DNA of 64,000 bases, taken from Macropodus opercularis. Taxonomy: Eukaryota > Chordata > Actinopteri > Anabantiformes > Osphronemidae. Made by a program: the position numbers and the translations under genes. The stretch lies in the NCBI GenBank assembly GCA_030770545.1, contig CM061090.1:8697501-8761500 (forward strand). The letters are read 5' to 3'. Below are positions 52,545 to 60,313 of the stretch, piece after piece (the stretch's first letter is position 1; every line of letters starts with the position of its first letter). The notes beneath the pieces were generated by a model. It was given only the letters and a program-made list of their open reading frames with translations. It did no database searches and was not told the DNA's origin.

Positions 52545-55500
52545 GAACTACTTTACATGTGTTTCTATTTTCCATCTACTGATCGTTCAGTCTTTTTTAT
52601 TACTATATGTACAGTAGATTCAAGGGCTGCTCCCAACTTTTCAGAAAAGCGTGAAGCGAGATTCCACAGCTGGTTTGTCAACGCACAAGCATCAGCTCCG
52701 TGCTTGCGTGGCTCATTCTGCTCTTTGTGGCAGCAGTGTTGAAACAGCTGCATGTGACTGTTTGTTCACGTCGTTACCACTGACACATGCTGAAAAAAAC
52801 ACGCTGAGCTAACCATCCTGTGAGAACTGATCTGTGGGACAGTGTGATCCCTCCTTTACCGTCTGCAGCTGTTGCAGGTATACTTGGGCGTATTGTTGCT
52901 CAGAAATTGCTGATAGGTTTGACTTTCACTGATCAGGCAGTGATGAACTGTTTCAGCAACGTGTCTTTAGTTGTGACGTAATGTCTGCAAGCAGCTGAAC
53001 AACGAACTAATCTCTTCTCTCTGCTTCCTTCTTCTCTGGGAGTTTAGGTGGGATCCTGTACACAGCAGCCACCAGTAACTTCCTGGGAACGTTGTTTGAC
53101 ATCTCCCGTGCAACAGGCCCCGAGCAGGAGCGCATCCGAACTGAAAGATCCATCAACTGGCTTAGTGGTGAGATATACTGTGCTTGGATTGACACAGACC
53201 GGCAAAACCCATGTCCACACAGGTTGACACTCGAGCCTGTGTGTGTGTTGTCCAGACCCAGAGTTTGTGAGCTCAGCCTTCATAGAGCAGTCAGCAGTCA
53301 GCAACCCAAACGGAGACGACGACAAGATCTACTTCTTCTTCACTGAGGTGGCCAAAGAGTATGACCTTTACACCAAAGTCAAAGTGCCGAGGGTAGCGCG
53401 GGTGTGCAAGGTAACCTCAGCCTCAGATCATTGATTAGGCTTGATTGAAGTTCCACTGGGCTGATCTTTCTCCTCCCGTCCGCTCAGTCTGATATCGGAG
53501 GGATGAAGACTCTGCAGAAGAGGTGGACGACCTTCCTCAAGGCTCAGCTGGTCTGTGAGGACAAACCCAGCGGCCAGCGCTACAACATCCTGACCGATGT
53601 CTACACCATGCAGCACACGCAGGGCGAGCCCAGCAGCACGCACTTCTACGGACTCTTTACCTCCCAGTGGTACGCTGACACTCAGTGCACATCAAGGCTT
53701 TGATACGATGTCGCTGTTTAGTGGTTTCGTTTTTAGTTGTTTTAAGAAATTGCTTTATAGGCTATGAAATGATGGAAGAAGAGGAGCAAAGAGAACAGCA
53801 TCTGACTTGTGTTAAACTCAAATAACAAACCTTTTTCTAAGATTCAGATTAGTCCTTTGCTGTGGGTCTCTCTTCAACTTTGAATATAACCTTTTTTTCC
53901 TTAGGGAGCGTGAGGAGCTGTCTGCAGTGTGTGTTTTCAGTCTGTCTGACATCAACAAAGTGATGGATGGACCCTTTAAAGAGCTGAAGAAAACCTGTGA
54001 GAACTGGATCAACCCTGAACCTGTCCCCACACCAAGGCCTGGGCAGGTACTGAGCCATGTATTATGTGCTTTATGACTGTACTGGACATAGTGTCTTCAT
54101 ACTTTAAATCAAATCCCTCCGTCATCTATTAGTGTTTGAACACGGAGCTGAAAGCTGGGGGATTCGAGTCATCACTAAAACTCCCGGACAAGGTGCTGAC
54201 ATTTGTGAGAGACCACCCTCTGATGGAGAACAGCGTCACGGCAGCGCCCCTTCTGGTCCGTAGGGGTATCCGCTACACCAAGCTGGCTGTAAGCCAGAGA
54301 GGCAGCGGCAAGGAGCCCCGGGGACTAGTGCTGCACCTCGGAACAGGTGAGGACACGGGGGGAGACAGGATAAAAGGAAAGGAGGACATAATACAAATCT
54401 AAACGGCTTAAGATGTTCAGGTTTGATTGTGATGCAAACTTGAATGTTTAAGTGAAATAATAACTCACGAGGTTTATTGTTCACCATTTGTGTTTGTGTG
54501 TTGCAGATCGTGGGGAGCTCCATCAGGTGGAGGTGGATGGTCAGAACGCCACCTTACTGCAGGAGATCCCGCTGTTCAGCTCACAGGAGCCTATTAACAA
54601 CATATTCTTGCACAAGGTAGAGGACGTGCGTCCGTACTAACAGTTCACACACAGTCGTGCACGTATTCCTCTGCAGGGGCATCAGTTGCATCTGTCTATG
54701 TGCTTCCAGGGCCAGGCTCTGGTGGGCTGCCCAGTGTCGCTGGCTCGCGTCCAGGCTGAAGGCTGCGCGCTGTATCCCGACTGTGAGGTGTGTGCCAGAG
54801 CCAGAGGACTGGGCTGCGTGTGGGACCCACATGAAGGAGCCTGTAGGAACACGAGAGGAAAGTGAGTGACAGGAGGACATTAAAAATCTAAACCTTAAGC
54901 CCATGAGCTGTCAAAACAAAAGGACACAACAAATCACCAATGACATAAAAGCTATATGTGACTTCAGTGTGTGTGATTATATTTATTCAATAAATTATTA
55001 CGACTAAAGTCAGATTTCTTGTTTACGTTTAGGCCTGGTTCAGACGAAACAGTTGACGATGCCTTAAGGAAGTGTAACGTACAGGACGGTGAGTTCCTCA
55101 TTCATCGCTCGCTGATCAGGTTTTCTTTATTTGCACTTAAAAAATCACATACTGTACATTTGACTTTGTGCTGTCTCCTCACAGGACGTTGCTCCCCGTC
55201 CACCAGGGAGCTGAGAGTTTATCTGGGGCTACGCCTCCTGCTGCCATGCGTGCAGCTGTCTCCCAGGCCCTGCAGCTGGGAGTACCCTCCCCACAGACTC
55301 ACCAGGCAGCACCACTCCGACCTGGAGGTGACCGTGACCGAGGAAAGCCTGGGAAAATACGTCTGCACGTGCCAGGTACTCAGGAAAAGCACAGTTCTAC
55401 TAATACTTACTGTCAGAGGACTGGAGTTACCAGCTGGCAGTCATACTTCCCTCGACCTTCGGTTACTGTTTGACTCCCGAACCACATCCTGAGCAGCTCC

Positions 55501-56392
55501 ACAGACGAAACAAGCTGCTCCTACTTTATCTGAGGTCACTGTGACCGAGGTCTCTGTAGCAGAAACGACTCACCCAGAACAATACGTTCTACTCAGTAAA
55601 GTCAGATATGAATACAAAGAAATGTTTGCTAATGCACATGTTGAAGTCAAACACGTCACACACTCGTCTTTTCCTTTACTTCAGGAGGTGGAACCAGGAG
55701 TCAGAGACCCCACCCCCTGCCGCAGAGCCGACTTTCACCTGACTGTAAGCGATCCCACCGCAGGAGGAACAGTGGCGCTGGTTGGCAGGCGCCATATTCT
55801 TGCAGTCTACGTCCTTCCTTTTTTATCCGTGAGTGTGTTGCTTGGTGCGTGTGCTTTGTTTGTCAAAAACCGGCGGCACAGCAACGGTCGCCATGGACAC
55901 CACCTGCCCGATAACTCGCTGTCGTCAGGGAAAGGCCGGGACCTGCTGGGCTCCTCGGCCACTCCACAGTCCCCCGGCAGTGCCAGCTTGCTGTCTGAGG
56001 GATTCCGTCTGACTGAAAAACGAAATGGGACGGCGACGACAAACACAACCACAACCCTCCTCAGTAGCCAGGGTAACGGCAATCACTGTGGCAACAGTTA
56101 CAGCAGCAACCTCATCCACTGCAGTCCGAGCAATGGCCACGGGAACGCCTTGCACGGCAACTGCAACACAAGCAGCAGCGGGATGAAGTTTGCCTCCGAA
56201 ATTTTAGCTGCAGACATGCTGGATGGGAGAACGGGGGAGAGGGCGAGGGAGTCGGGGGTGGGAGAGGAGTTGGGTGAGGGGCTCAGGGATGGGTTAGGGG
56301 AAGGTATAAAGGGACTAGAGGACGAGCTCGCTAAGATACCCACGTTTAAATCAGCGGCGCCACTCGCTCCGTGTGAGGAGAGTTCAATATGA
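19656..56392 (+). CDS. sema4f: Class 4 semaphorin, Sema4F-like; 15 coding exons, 851 aa
   Basis: This encodes a single-pass membrane semaphorin, a guidance ligand that signals through plexin-type receptors at the cell surface. I joined 15 exons by hand with GT-AG borders: 19656-19770, 47976-48115, 48306-48365, 50914-51012, 51697-51808, 53048-53167, 53256-53410, 53488-53669, 53905-54046, 54133-54346, 54507-54616, 54710-54861, 55033-55088, 55185-55375, 55685-56392. Every phase matches, giving 851 codons and a stop. Order: signal peptide (1-23), sema domain (about 45-480), PSI (about 502-530), Ig-like (about 555-616), transmembrane helix (about 653-676), cytoplasmic tail. Sema4F assignment rests on blocks such as GKCPFEP, KVPRVARVC, RWTTFLKAQL, LPDKVLTF and RDHPLM, plus the C-terminus CEESSI beside CDETSI as I recall it from mammalian Sema4F. 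The tail is longer than in mammals (total about 770 there). Class 4 membership is near certain; the 4F paralogue call is strong but from memory. Confidence 0.9.
21291..21330 (+). other. A14 tract flanked by a perfect direct repeat
   Basis: GTTGCTCATTAA occurs at 21295-21306 and again at 21319-21330, with an A run joining them (A at 21305-21318). The shape equals a target-site duplication around a bare poly(A) tail. Confidence 0.6.
22080..22275 (+). promoter_or_regulatory. GC-rich patch with TATA box in sema4f intron 1
   Basis: A patch richer in CpG and CCGGC than its surroundings ends in TATATAAG at 22259-22266. It could be an alternative promoter or enhancer. No ATG-led exon follows closely. 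Confidence 0.3.
24144..24167. repeat. (ATAAA)n pentanucleotide run
   Basis: Four to five units of ATAAA/AAAAT in sema4f intron 1. Confidence 0.85.
24481..24514. repeat. (CA)17 microsatellite
   Basis: An uninterrupted CA run in sema4f intron 1. Confidence 0.95.
25184..25266 (+). mobile_element. SINE 3' fragment
   Basis: The stretch contains TGGGATAGGTGGGAAAGGCT with CCAGC, then TAAGCGGTGGAAGATGAGTG, the same 3' tail as the copy at 7752. The body is internally shortened. It is followed by a GATA tetranucleotide run, a usual SINE tail companion. Confidence 0.6.
25331..25350. repeat. (GATA)5 microsatellite
   Basis: Five AGAT units follow the SINE fragment at 25184. Confidence 0.9.
27701..27732. 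repeat. (TG)n microsatellite
   Basis: A TG run with one TA interruption, ending in GCGCG. Confidence 0.93.
28271..28379 (+). other. Purine-rich tract with a canonical G-quadruplex motif
   Basis: At 28277-28295 four GGG runs are separated by A, A and AGTCT, which satisfies the standard G3-loop rule. About 80 bases of nearly pure G/A follow. It lies on the coding strand of sema4f intron 1. Confidence 0.7.
29230..29255. repeat. (GT)13 microsatellite
   Basis: An uninterrupted run in sema4f intron 1. Confidence 0.93.
34505..34620 (+). promoter_or_regulatory. Cluster of promoter-like motifs in sema4f intron 1
   Basis: Close together are a GC box (GCCCCGCC), an AT-rich CTATTTATTT, a doubled CRE/ATF-like TGACGATGACATCA and GCATCGTGGGAAATT, whose reverse complement resembles the ZNF143 element TTCCCANNATGC. 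The combination suggests an enhancer or internal promoter, by inference only. Confidence 0.35.
34661..34755 (+). repeat. Degenerate TTAGGG-like tract
   Basis: GTTAGGG, TTTTAGGGTTAAG, GGTTAGGAG and GGTTAGGATTAGGGTAAGG recur over about 95 bases. This resembles a decayed interstitial telomeric-type or simple repeat common in fish introns. Confidence 0.5.
38322..38329. promoter_or_regulatory. Perfect CRE palindrome
   Basis: TGACGTCA, the full CREB/ATF site, in sema4f intron 1. A second perfect copy lies at 13126-13133 in the upstream region. Confidence 0.35.
41921..42020 (-). mobile_element. SINE fragment, reverse orientation
   Basis: On the + strand it reads ACTCACTCATCTTCTGAACC, CATCCTTGTTAGGG, GTTGGAGCCCATC and GTGCTAACCTCTACCCCTGT. 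This is the reverse complement of the same SINE family, with the body between tail and head largely deleted. Confidence 0.65.
45970..46014. repeat. (GT)22 microsatellite
   Basis: An uninterrupted GT run, about 800 bp upstream of the left inverted-repeat arm. Confidence 0.95.
46802..47313 (+). repeat. Left arm of a ~510-bp inverted repeat (sema4f intron 1)
   Basis: This arm is closely matched by the reverse complement of 50161-50679. Shared blocks include CAAATGATCCTAAT, CATCAAACATCTGCTC, CAGAATAATACAGGGTGTGT, TTTGTCTTGTTCCGTAGTTA, GTGTGCTGCATGGTGGG and TTATAGCGATGTCACATGAT, and further on GGCTGCCTGACC, ACGTGTGGCCCTGA and CAACGTGTCAAAAG. It ends in a CA run. I recognise no transposon family or terminal repeat. 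Confidence 0.88.
47286..47325. repeat. (CA)n microsatellite at the left-arm edge
   Basis: A CA run with one CC interruption. The matching edge of the right arm carries a shorter GT tract, so the run may have grown from the duplicated sequence. Confidence 0.93.
47976..48115 (+). CDS. sema4f: sema4f exon 2: start of the sema domain
   Basis: This exon encodes residues 39-85. The acceptor follows a long pyrimidine tract ending CCACAG; the donor is AAG|GTAAGA. It carries the first propeller strands (LLLGARDAILSMD), the usual semaphorin 'VGAR' block. N50-F-S is a potential N-glycosylation site. Together with exon 3 it sits inside the large inverted repeat. Confidence 0.92.
48306..48365 (+). CDS. 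sema4f: sema4f exon 3
   Basis: This exon encodes residues 86-105, a 60-nt phase-0 exon beginning IVWDVP and containing RRSCVAKGK, the conserved Cys-Lys-Gly-Lys region of the sema domain. Acceptor TCTAG|ATT, donor GAG|GTGAGA. Skipping exons 2 and 3 together removes 200 nt and breaks the frame. Confidence 0.9.
49340..49353 (+). promoter_or_regulatory. CTCF-like site in sema4f intron 3
   Basis: CCACCAGGGGACAG is a good match to the CTCF core in the same orientation as the site at 51995. Confidence 0.4.
50161..50679 (-). repeat. Right arm of the inverted repeat (sema4f intron 3)
   Basis: This is the reverse complement of the left arm at 46802-47313. It carries about 40 extra bases (around 50460-50500) not in the left arm, plus scattered substitutions. 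Outside the gaps, identity looks to be around 90%. It lies about 235 bp upstream of exon 4, so the pair brackets exons 2 and 3. Confidence 0.88.
50914..51012 (+). CDS. sema4f: sema4f exon 4
   Basis: This exon encodes residues 106-138. It contains DCYNYIRLL and VYVCGTYAFDPQC, the hallmark Cys-Gly-Thr block of the semaphorin propeller. The acceptor is CCCTGCAG. The donor ctg|GTTCGT is weaker than the others, but phase 0 and the family alignment with exon 5 support it. Confidence 0.9.
51499..51619 (+). mobile_element. SINE 3' fragment inside sema4f intron 4
   Basis: GGTTAACTGGTGACTCTAAA, GGCCCTGTGTTGACCTGGGA, TCAGCGC and CCTTAACAGG followed by ATGGATGCATG match the SINE body and tail in order. 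It is diverged and shortened. It lies 78 bp upstream of exon 5. Confidence 0.6.
51697..51808 (+). CDS. sema4f: sema4f exon 5
   Basis: This exon encodes residues 139-175 plus the first base of codon 176. It carries SSFTLEKAE and KGKCPFEPSQHYTAVMA, a strongly conserved sema-domain block. Acceptor ACTGCAG, donor GCAG|GTTAGT. Confidence 0.93.
51995..52009 (+). promoter_or_regulatory. CTCF-like site in sema4f intron 5
   Basis: CCACTAGAGGGCGAC is a strong match to the CTCF core (CCACYAGRKGGCRC). Binding is not established. Confidence 0.45.
52513..52541. repeat. (CA)14 microsatellite
   Basis: An uninterrupted run in sema4f intron 5. Confidence 0.95.
53048..53167 (+). CDS. sema4f: sema4f exon 6
   Basis: This exon encodes residues 176-215. 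It reads GGILYTAATSNFLGT, then an atypical LFDIS where class 4 semaphorins usually have EPII, then ending in NWLS. Acceptor GTTTAG, donor AGTG|GTGAGA. Confidence 0.92.
53256..53410 (+). CDS. sema4f: sema4f exon 7
   Basis: This exon encodes residues 216-267. It contains DPEFVSSAF, the acidic GDDDKIYFFFTE strand and KVPRVARVCK, all diagnostic of the semaphorin propeller. Acceptor TCCAG, donor AAG|GTAACC. Confidence 0.95.
53488..53669 (+). CDS. sema4f: sema4f exon 8
   Basis: This exon encodes residues 268-327 plus two bases of W328. It contains SDIGGMKTLQKRWTTFLKA, the most conserved semaphorin stretch, then FYGLFTSQW. The donor TG|GTACGC splits the tryptophan codon, restored by exon 9. Confidence 0.95.
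53905..54046 (+). CDS. sema4f: sema4f exon 9
   Basis: This exon encodes residues 329-375. It contains SAVCVFSLSDINKVM and GPFKELKKTC, then a proline-rich PTPRPGQ linker. Acceptor after CTTTTTTTCCTTAG, donor CAG|GTACTG. Confidence 0.94.
54133..54346 (+). CDS. sema4f: sema4f exon 10
   Basis: This exon encodes residues 376-446. It contains SSLKLPDKVLTFVRDHPLM, shared closely with Sema4F, and a later strand LVRRGIRYTKLAV ending LHLGT. Acceptor TATTAG, donor ACAG|GTGAGG. Confidence 0.95.
54507..54616 (+). CDS. sema4f: sema4f exon 11
   Basis: This exon encodes residues 447-483, the last propeller strands (DRGELHQVEVDG, EIPLFSSQEPINN). N460-A-T is a potential N-glycosylation site. Acceptor TTGCAG, donor AAG|GTAGAG. 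Confidence 0.93.
54710..54861 (+). CDS. sema4f: sema4f exon 12: PSI domain
   Basis: This exon encodes residues 484-533 plus two bases of K534. Cysteines at 502, 508, 511, 519 and 528 follow the PSI spacing (CxxCxxxxxxxCxW). Cys490 is additional; in other Sema4F proteins I recall a serine there, so it may be unpaired. Acceptor TTCCAG, donor GGAAA|GTGAGT. Confidence 0.92.
55033..55088 (+). CDS. sema4f: sema4f exon 13
   Basis: This exon encodes residues 535-552, finishing the PSI-to-Ig linker with a cysteine in ALRKCNVQD. The intron that follows (55089-55184) is 96 nt and has no in-frame stop. Confidence 0.88.
55185..55375 (+). CDS. sema4f: sema4f exon 14: Ig-like segment
   Basis: This exon encodes residues 553-616. 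The Ig-type pattern is visible as LLLPC (C574), W584 and the GKYVCTC block (Y611, C613). The paralogue-specific DLEVTVTEESLG strand parallels Sema4F. Donor CCAG|GTACTC. If intron 14 is retained the frame stays open to 55492. Confidence 0.9.
55685..56392 (+). CDS. sema4f: sema4f exon 15: transmembrane helix, cytoplasmic tail, stop
   Basis: This exon encodes residues 617-851. The hydrophobic run at about 653-676 (ILAVYVLPFLSVSVLLGACA) is followed by the stop-transfer KNRRHS. The tail of about 175 residues includes a low-complexity Asn/Gly/Ser/His stretch and a Glu/Gly-rich run (GVGEELGEGL). It ends CEESSI, a class I PDZ ligand (S-x-hydrophobic), consistent with reported PSD-95-family binding of Sema4F and Sema4C. 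Confidence 0.93.
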   Translation, partial: EVEPGVRDPTPCRRADFHLTVSDPTAGGTVALVGRRHILAVYVLPFLSVSVLLGACALFVKNRRHSNGRHGHHLPDNSLSSGKGRDLLGSSATPQSPGSASLLSEGFRLTEKRNGTATTNTTTTLLSSQGNGNHCGNSYSSNLIHCSPSNGHGNALHGNCNTSSSGMKFASEILAADMLDGRTGERARESGVGEELGEGLRDGLGEGIKGLEDELAKIPTFKSAAPLAPCEESSI

Positions 56393-57070
56393 AGAGGCGA
56401 TGACTCAACTATTGACTGCAGCATTTTGCATTCTCTGAATAAACTGGGAAAATGAGGCTAAATAGCCTTTGCCAACACGATCGAGTCAACAGAGAGATAT
56501 ATACGTTTATGTCTGAGCATGTGAATGTGTGGACGAGACATGAAGCATTCTACTGTGTTGGGACAGAGCTACTCAGGATGGGAGCCGCTGGTGTGAACAA
56601 ATGTGTCAAATGTAAATAAGATATGTAAATATATACAGCAGCAAGTTAAATGTGGACATGAGTGAAGGGAGAGAAAGACTCAAAGATGAAATGTCTACAC
56701 GAGTAGACACAGAGAAGCCATAAAAGCCGTTGTCCCATTCCCTTCTAACGGCACTGGAACGGTCACTGACACACACCCCAGAGCAGCAGGGGCCTAAAAG
56801 CACCAAAGGACTGATCCGTAGACTGGCCAGTCAGACTGAACTGAGCCTGGCTTTAAACACGTCAGTGCCGGAGACTTGATACGTCTGGACTGTGAGCAGA
56901 CGGCTAAAGTGTGTGGAAGTGTGGAAAAGTGAAGAGTCACCTGTTACTGTTCGTTATCACTGTTACCGAGACAGAAAGTGAAACTCAGAATGGACCACAG
57001 AGCCACCATCACCTTGTTTTGTGAGTGTGGATTTTATGTTGTTTTGTAATAAATCCTAAAAAACAAGATT
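56393..57070 (+). other. sema4f 3' UTR with two polyadenylation signals
   Basis: AATAAA occurs at 56438-56443, only about 45 nt after the stop, and again at 57048-57053. The stretch between holds no coding signal. Two 3' ends of very different length are therefore possible. Confidence 0.6.
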
Positions 57071-57497
57071 AAACTGGTATCACTGCTTTGAATGGATCCA
57101 GACTGAGTGACTGCGAAAGTATATATCTGCTAAACTCTTTAAGCAAATGATCCTCAGTCAGAAACTTTCAGAAGCTGATATCTGCCTAATGAAAGTGTTT
57201 GTTCATTTCTGGGACAGTGTCACAGCATTTTATGTTTCATCTAATGTATGATAAGCCTTTTTGGAACGTGCGATGTGTGGGATGTGACCTAACTCCTGTG
57301 AGTTTCAGCCACTAAAAGACTAATTTTTAGTTTCATGAATTTATTTTATTATTTATTTCAGATCACTGTAAAACATTGTAACCAATAGCACAAATTTAGC
57401 AAACACCAAACAAACTAAACTAAATAACTAAAGAGGCAGCGATCAGACCTAATATTACGGCCACCTGTCTAATTTTGTATGGCTTACATTGCCTAAA

Positions 57498-57809
57498 TCA
57501 TGACTTGATCTCAGCCTTCCAGTAATTCAGCTCATAGCTGAGCTTGTACAGCTTCCTCCTGTCCTCTAGCGGCACTGTTCTGAACCAGTCCAGCACGGAA
57601 GCAGTGGTCGTCACATTTCCACAGGAATGGGACCTTGGGAATGTAGCAGTAGATGATACCACGAGCGTCATCCACAATAAAGTTGTCCAGCTCCTTTAGA
57701 CTCATGTTGTTTATACTGAGCTTCCCATCTGAAAATGCTCCTTTGTCACCATCACACGTTTCTTCCAGCAGCTGCTTTCTCCACCTTTGCATGCGATGCA
57801 TCATCTCTG
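57498..57809 (-). pseudogene. Carbohydrate sulfotransferase-like fragment, core deleted
   Basis: Read on the - strand, the sequence begins after a plausible acceptor (CATCACAG) with RWRKQLLEETC, then DNFIVDDARGIIYCYIPKV. This matches the lead-in to the PAPS-binding loop of the CHST8/9/11/12/13 family (VDD..IIYCxxPKVACTNWKR). After PKV (57631-57639) the loop residues ACTNWKR are missing. A different frame then gives DWFRTVPLEDRRKLYKLSYE and ends at a stop at 57498-57500, resembling a C-terminal tail of the same family. The catalytic middle is therefore absent and the frame shifts, so I call it a decayed or internally deleted copy. An exon of a gene whose other exons are misplaced is a less likely alternative. 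Confidence 0.5.
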
Positions 57810-58265
57810 CTGTGATGAGAAACAAGGATGATAAGGCGACGTTTTACCGAACATTTCCCTAAACGCAGCCTGCGTGTTGCCATCGCTACAAAGCTCAACC
57901 TATGAAAGTAACAGAAATGCTTTTTTAGCTGCTCTGCTGCCAAACCAAGTATCTCACACAGTGAAGCTCATTACTCACCTCAATGTCTCTCATAGAAGCT
58001 ACAGCTCACTGATTGTTACCTCAGCGTATCTAGACTCTGTTTCCACCCTGCTTTAATTTATAGGAAGAGCAACAGCCAGATGTCGGTATTTGTGCACGTT
58101 TAGATAACAGGACTGACTGGTTCTCTTTCTTCTGTTGCTGAAGCCTAATTGCTCAGCTCATTGAACCAGTCGAAAAAGTAAGTGAGCGGGATGATGTCAG
58201 GTGTGTTGTTTTACAAAGTCAAAACAATACAACAACAATGAAAATGGTGTGTGACGTATTGTCCT

Positions 58266-58530
58266 CTACCCACAGTCAGATATATTAGCAACAGCTTTAA
58301 GTACCTGGGTTCAGTTCACCGTAAACTGGACGCTCTGTACAAGAAGGGCCAAGGGAGGATGTTGACCAAGCTGCCGTCCATCATGGACAACGCTTGTCAC
58401 CACTGCATCAGACAGTGGAGGCTCTGAGCTGCTCCTTCAGTGGAGACTGATCCACCCCCAGTGTAGGAAGGAGCGATGCCGCAGGTCCTTCATTCCCACG
58501 ACTGTCAGACTGTACAAAAGTGAATATGCT
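58266..58530 (+). mobile_element. LINE (non-LTR retrotransposon) 3' coding tail, frameshifted
   Basis: Fragments KYLGSV, LDALYKKGQGRM, TKLPSIMDNA, then LHQTVEALSCSFSG, then after a frameshift LIHPQCRKERCRRSFIPTTV match the C-terminal region of fish non-LTR reverse transcriptase polyproteins (HPLH..L.SSFS.RL.HP..KER.RRSF.P). At least two frame changes and an in-frame stop show it is dead. No 5' part is visible. Confidence 0.75.
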
Positions 58531-60313
58531 GCTGTGAGAGTCTGGATGGAGTGAAAAGGAATTCGCTTTATTTTATAACAGCCCTTCTTTCAACGATATC
58601 TTAAACTGAGCTGATGGTTCTGTTAACTGGCAGCAGTAATAATCATTGTAGGTGAGTTGTTGTCCTGGCTCTTCAGGTCGGGTTAAAGTAGGTTAAAGGT
58701 TGTAACAGTAACAATGTTCAGCGTGTGAAAGAAAATTGCTTTGGATCCCTAACGTCACTGAGGCAGACCAGTCCCTGCTCGTGGTCTCCCCAACCTGCTG
58801 ACTGATCGCGCTCACATCCGCTGGGGCTCAGGGTCAGTTCGTTGAACTGGAAAAGGTGAGGTCATGACTTCAAATGACCATGAGCTCCTCACGACCTGCT
58901 GGAGCCCTGACTCACATCCTGACAGGCCACTCAACCTCCAGCTTCATCTCACAGGCTTCGCTATATGTTGGACGGCTGCATTCAGCAGGTAACGGGGGTA
59001 GAACGCTTACATTATGAAACCAGGTATTTTTAATAGAGCGATTAAATGATACCACTGTTCCTTCCTGCATTGCTGCTCTTTTAGTTGTGTGAATAAGCTT
59101 GGATAGAAGGTAAACAGCTTCGAAGAGAGTGGATGTAAACAATAAACAGGTCAGAGCAGACTCTTCCTGCTGAGAAGTGCAGGGAGCACTGCTGCAGACC
59201 TTTACTCAGCCATCGCTTATGGAAGCGTCTACAGGTGCAGACGGGAGGAGGATGGATCAGCTGATCGTTGTGCACCTGGACTCAGGAGGTTGGTAGCCAA
59301 GCCATCAATCTTGTTTCAGAATCTCATACTGGTTGGTGTGTGGTCACAAAATGTGAACTGGCAGGTGTAGGAGCGTTACGATTCGTGGTCGTTTTTTTGT
59401 CGCGGGTTTTGTTTTGACCCTCACCCACTGAAGCCACGCCCCCTACTTCCGTTTCAGTGTCTTCCCTCTACCACCCACTTCCTGGTATGAACAGCAGAGC
59501 ATGTCCATCCGTACTATAAGCGCTCAGCTCCTGCCATAGTCTGCCTGACCAGGCTCCTACCTAGACCATGTTGGTGTCTGTGTTTCATGTCAGTTATTCA
59601 TTCACGTGCTGTGCTACGTATGTATTTTTCAATTTAACTAAGAGGAGAATTTATGGTAACAGTCCAGCCAAGTTTGTCTTTGCCTATTGTGTTAATTAAC
59701 ATACTTCAGCCATAAATATGTCTGTAATGCGTAGGGGAAGCCTATGATCTAATTATGAAGGTGTTTTTGTTTCATGTTAGCTAATATGCACAGTTCAATA
59801 GAAGTAATTGTCTGACTGACTTCCTACTAAGAGAATTTATTCATGTAGACCATGTGCTCTTCAGAAATGTTTGCTCCCATGATGCCTTGCACCTGCGTCT
59901 GCCATTGTGACTTGTAGTTGAGCTTTATGTTTGCGTCTTCTGTCTGGAGGAGATTTTGTGAGGTTAGGTTTGTGAGCTTTTATTCTTTCATTAGTTCACC
60001 CTCAGAGCTATTTGTTAAATTGCTCTTTTTAATCCTCGCCTTGTTATAAATAGCCCCTCTAGCTCCTGGTCTAACCAATAATCCTTGTTTTTCTTATTAA
60101 TGTGCTTTTGTTTCAGTGGGGCCCAGACAGATACAACAGTTTATTACAGATTATAGTGACACTACGCCAACAGTCAGTGGCTGTGGCCTCAGTAAAAACT
60201 ATCCATTGTTGCTGGTCAAAAGAGGTTGAGATGAAGCATCTTGAGCATCTATAGCAGTGTTTCTCAACCACTAGTGTGTTGTCAGAAAATAATCATTGTG
60301 TCTGTGTCTAGTG
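58531..60313. other. Gene-free stretch downstream of the LINE tail
   Basis: No exon is seen. The part at about 59371-59620 (TTACGATTCGTGGTCG..., with a TATAAGCG in its second half) has the look of a fish dispersed repeat or LTR fragment, not identifiable by eye. Confidence 0.5.

Noticed and set aside
59371..59620. Possible LTR or dispersed repeat
   Set aside because: The resemblance is only compositional; no ends, duplication or coding motif could be set.
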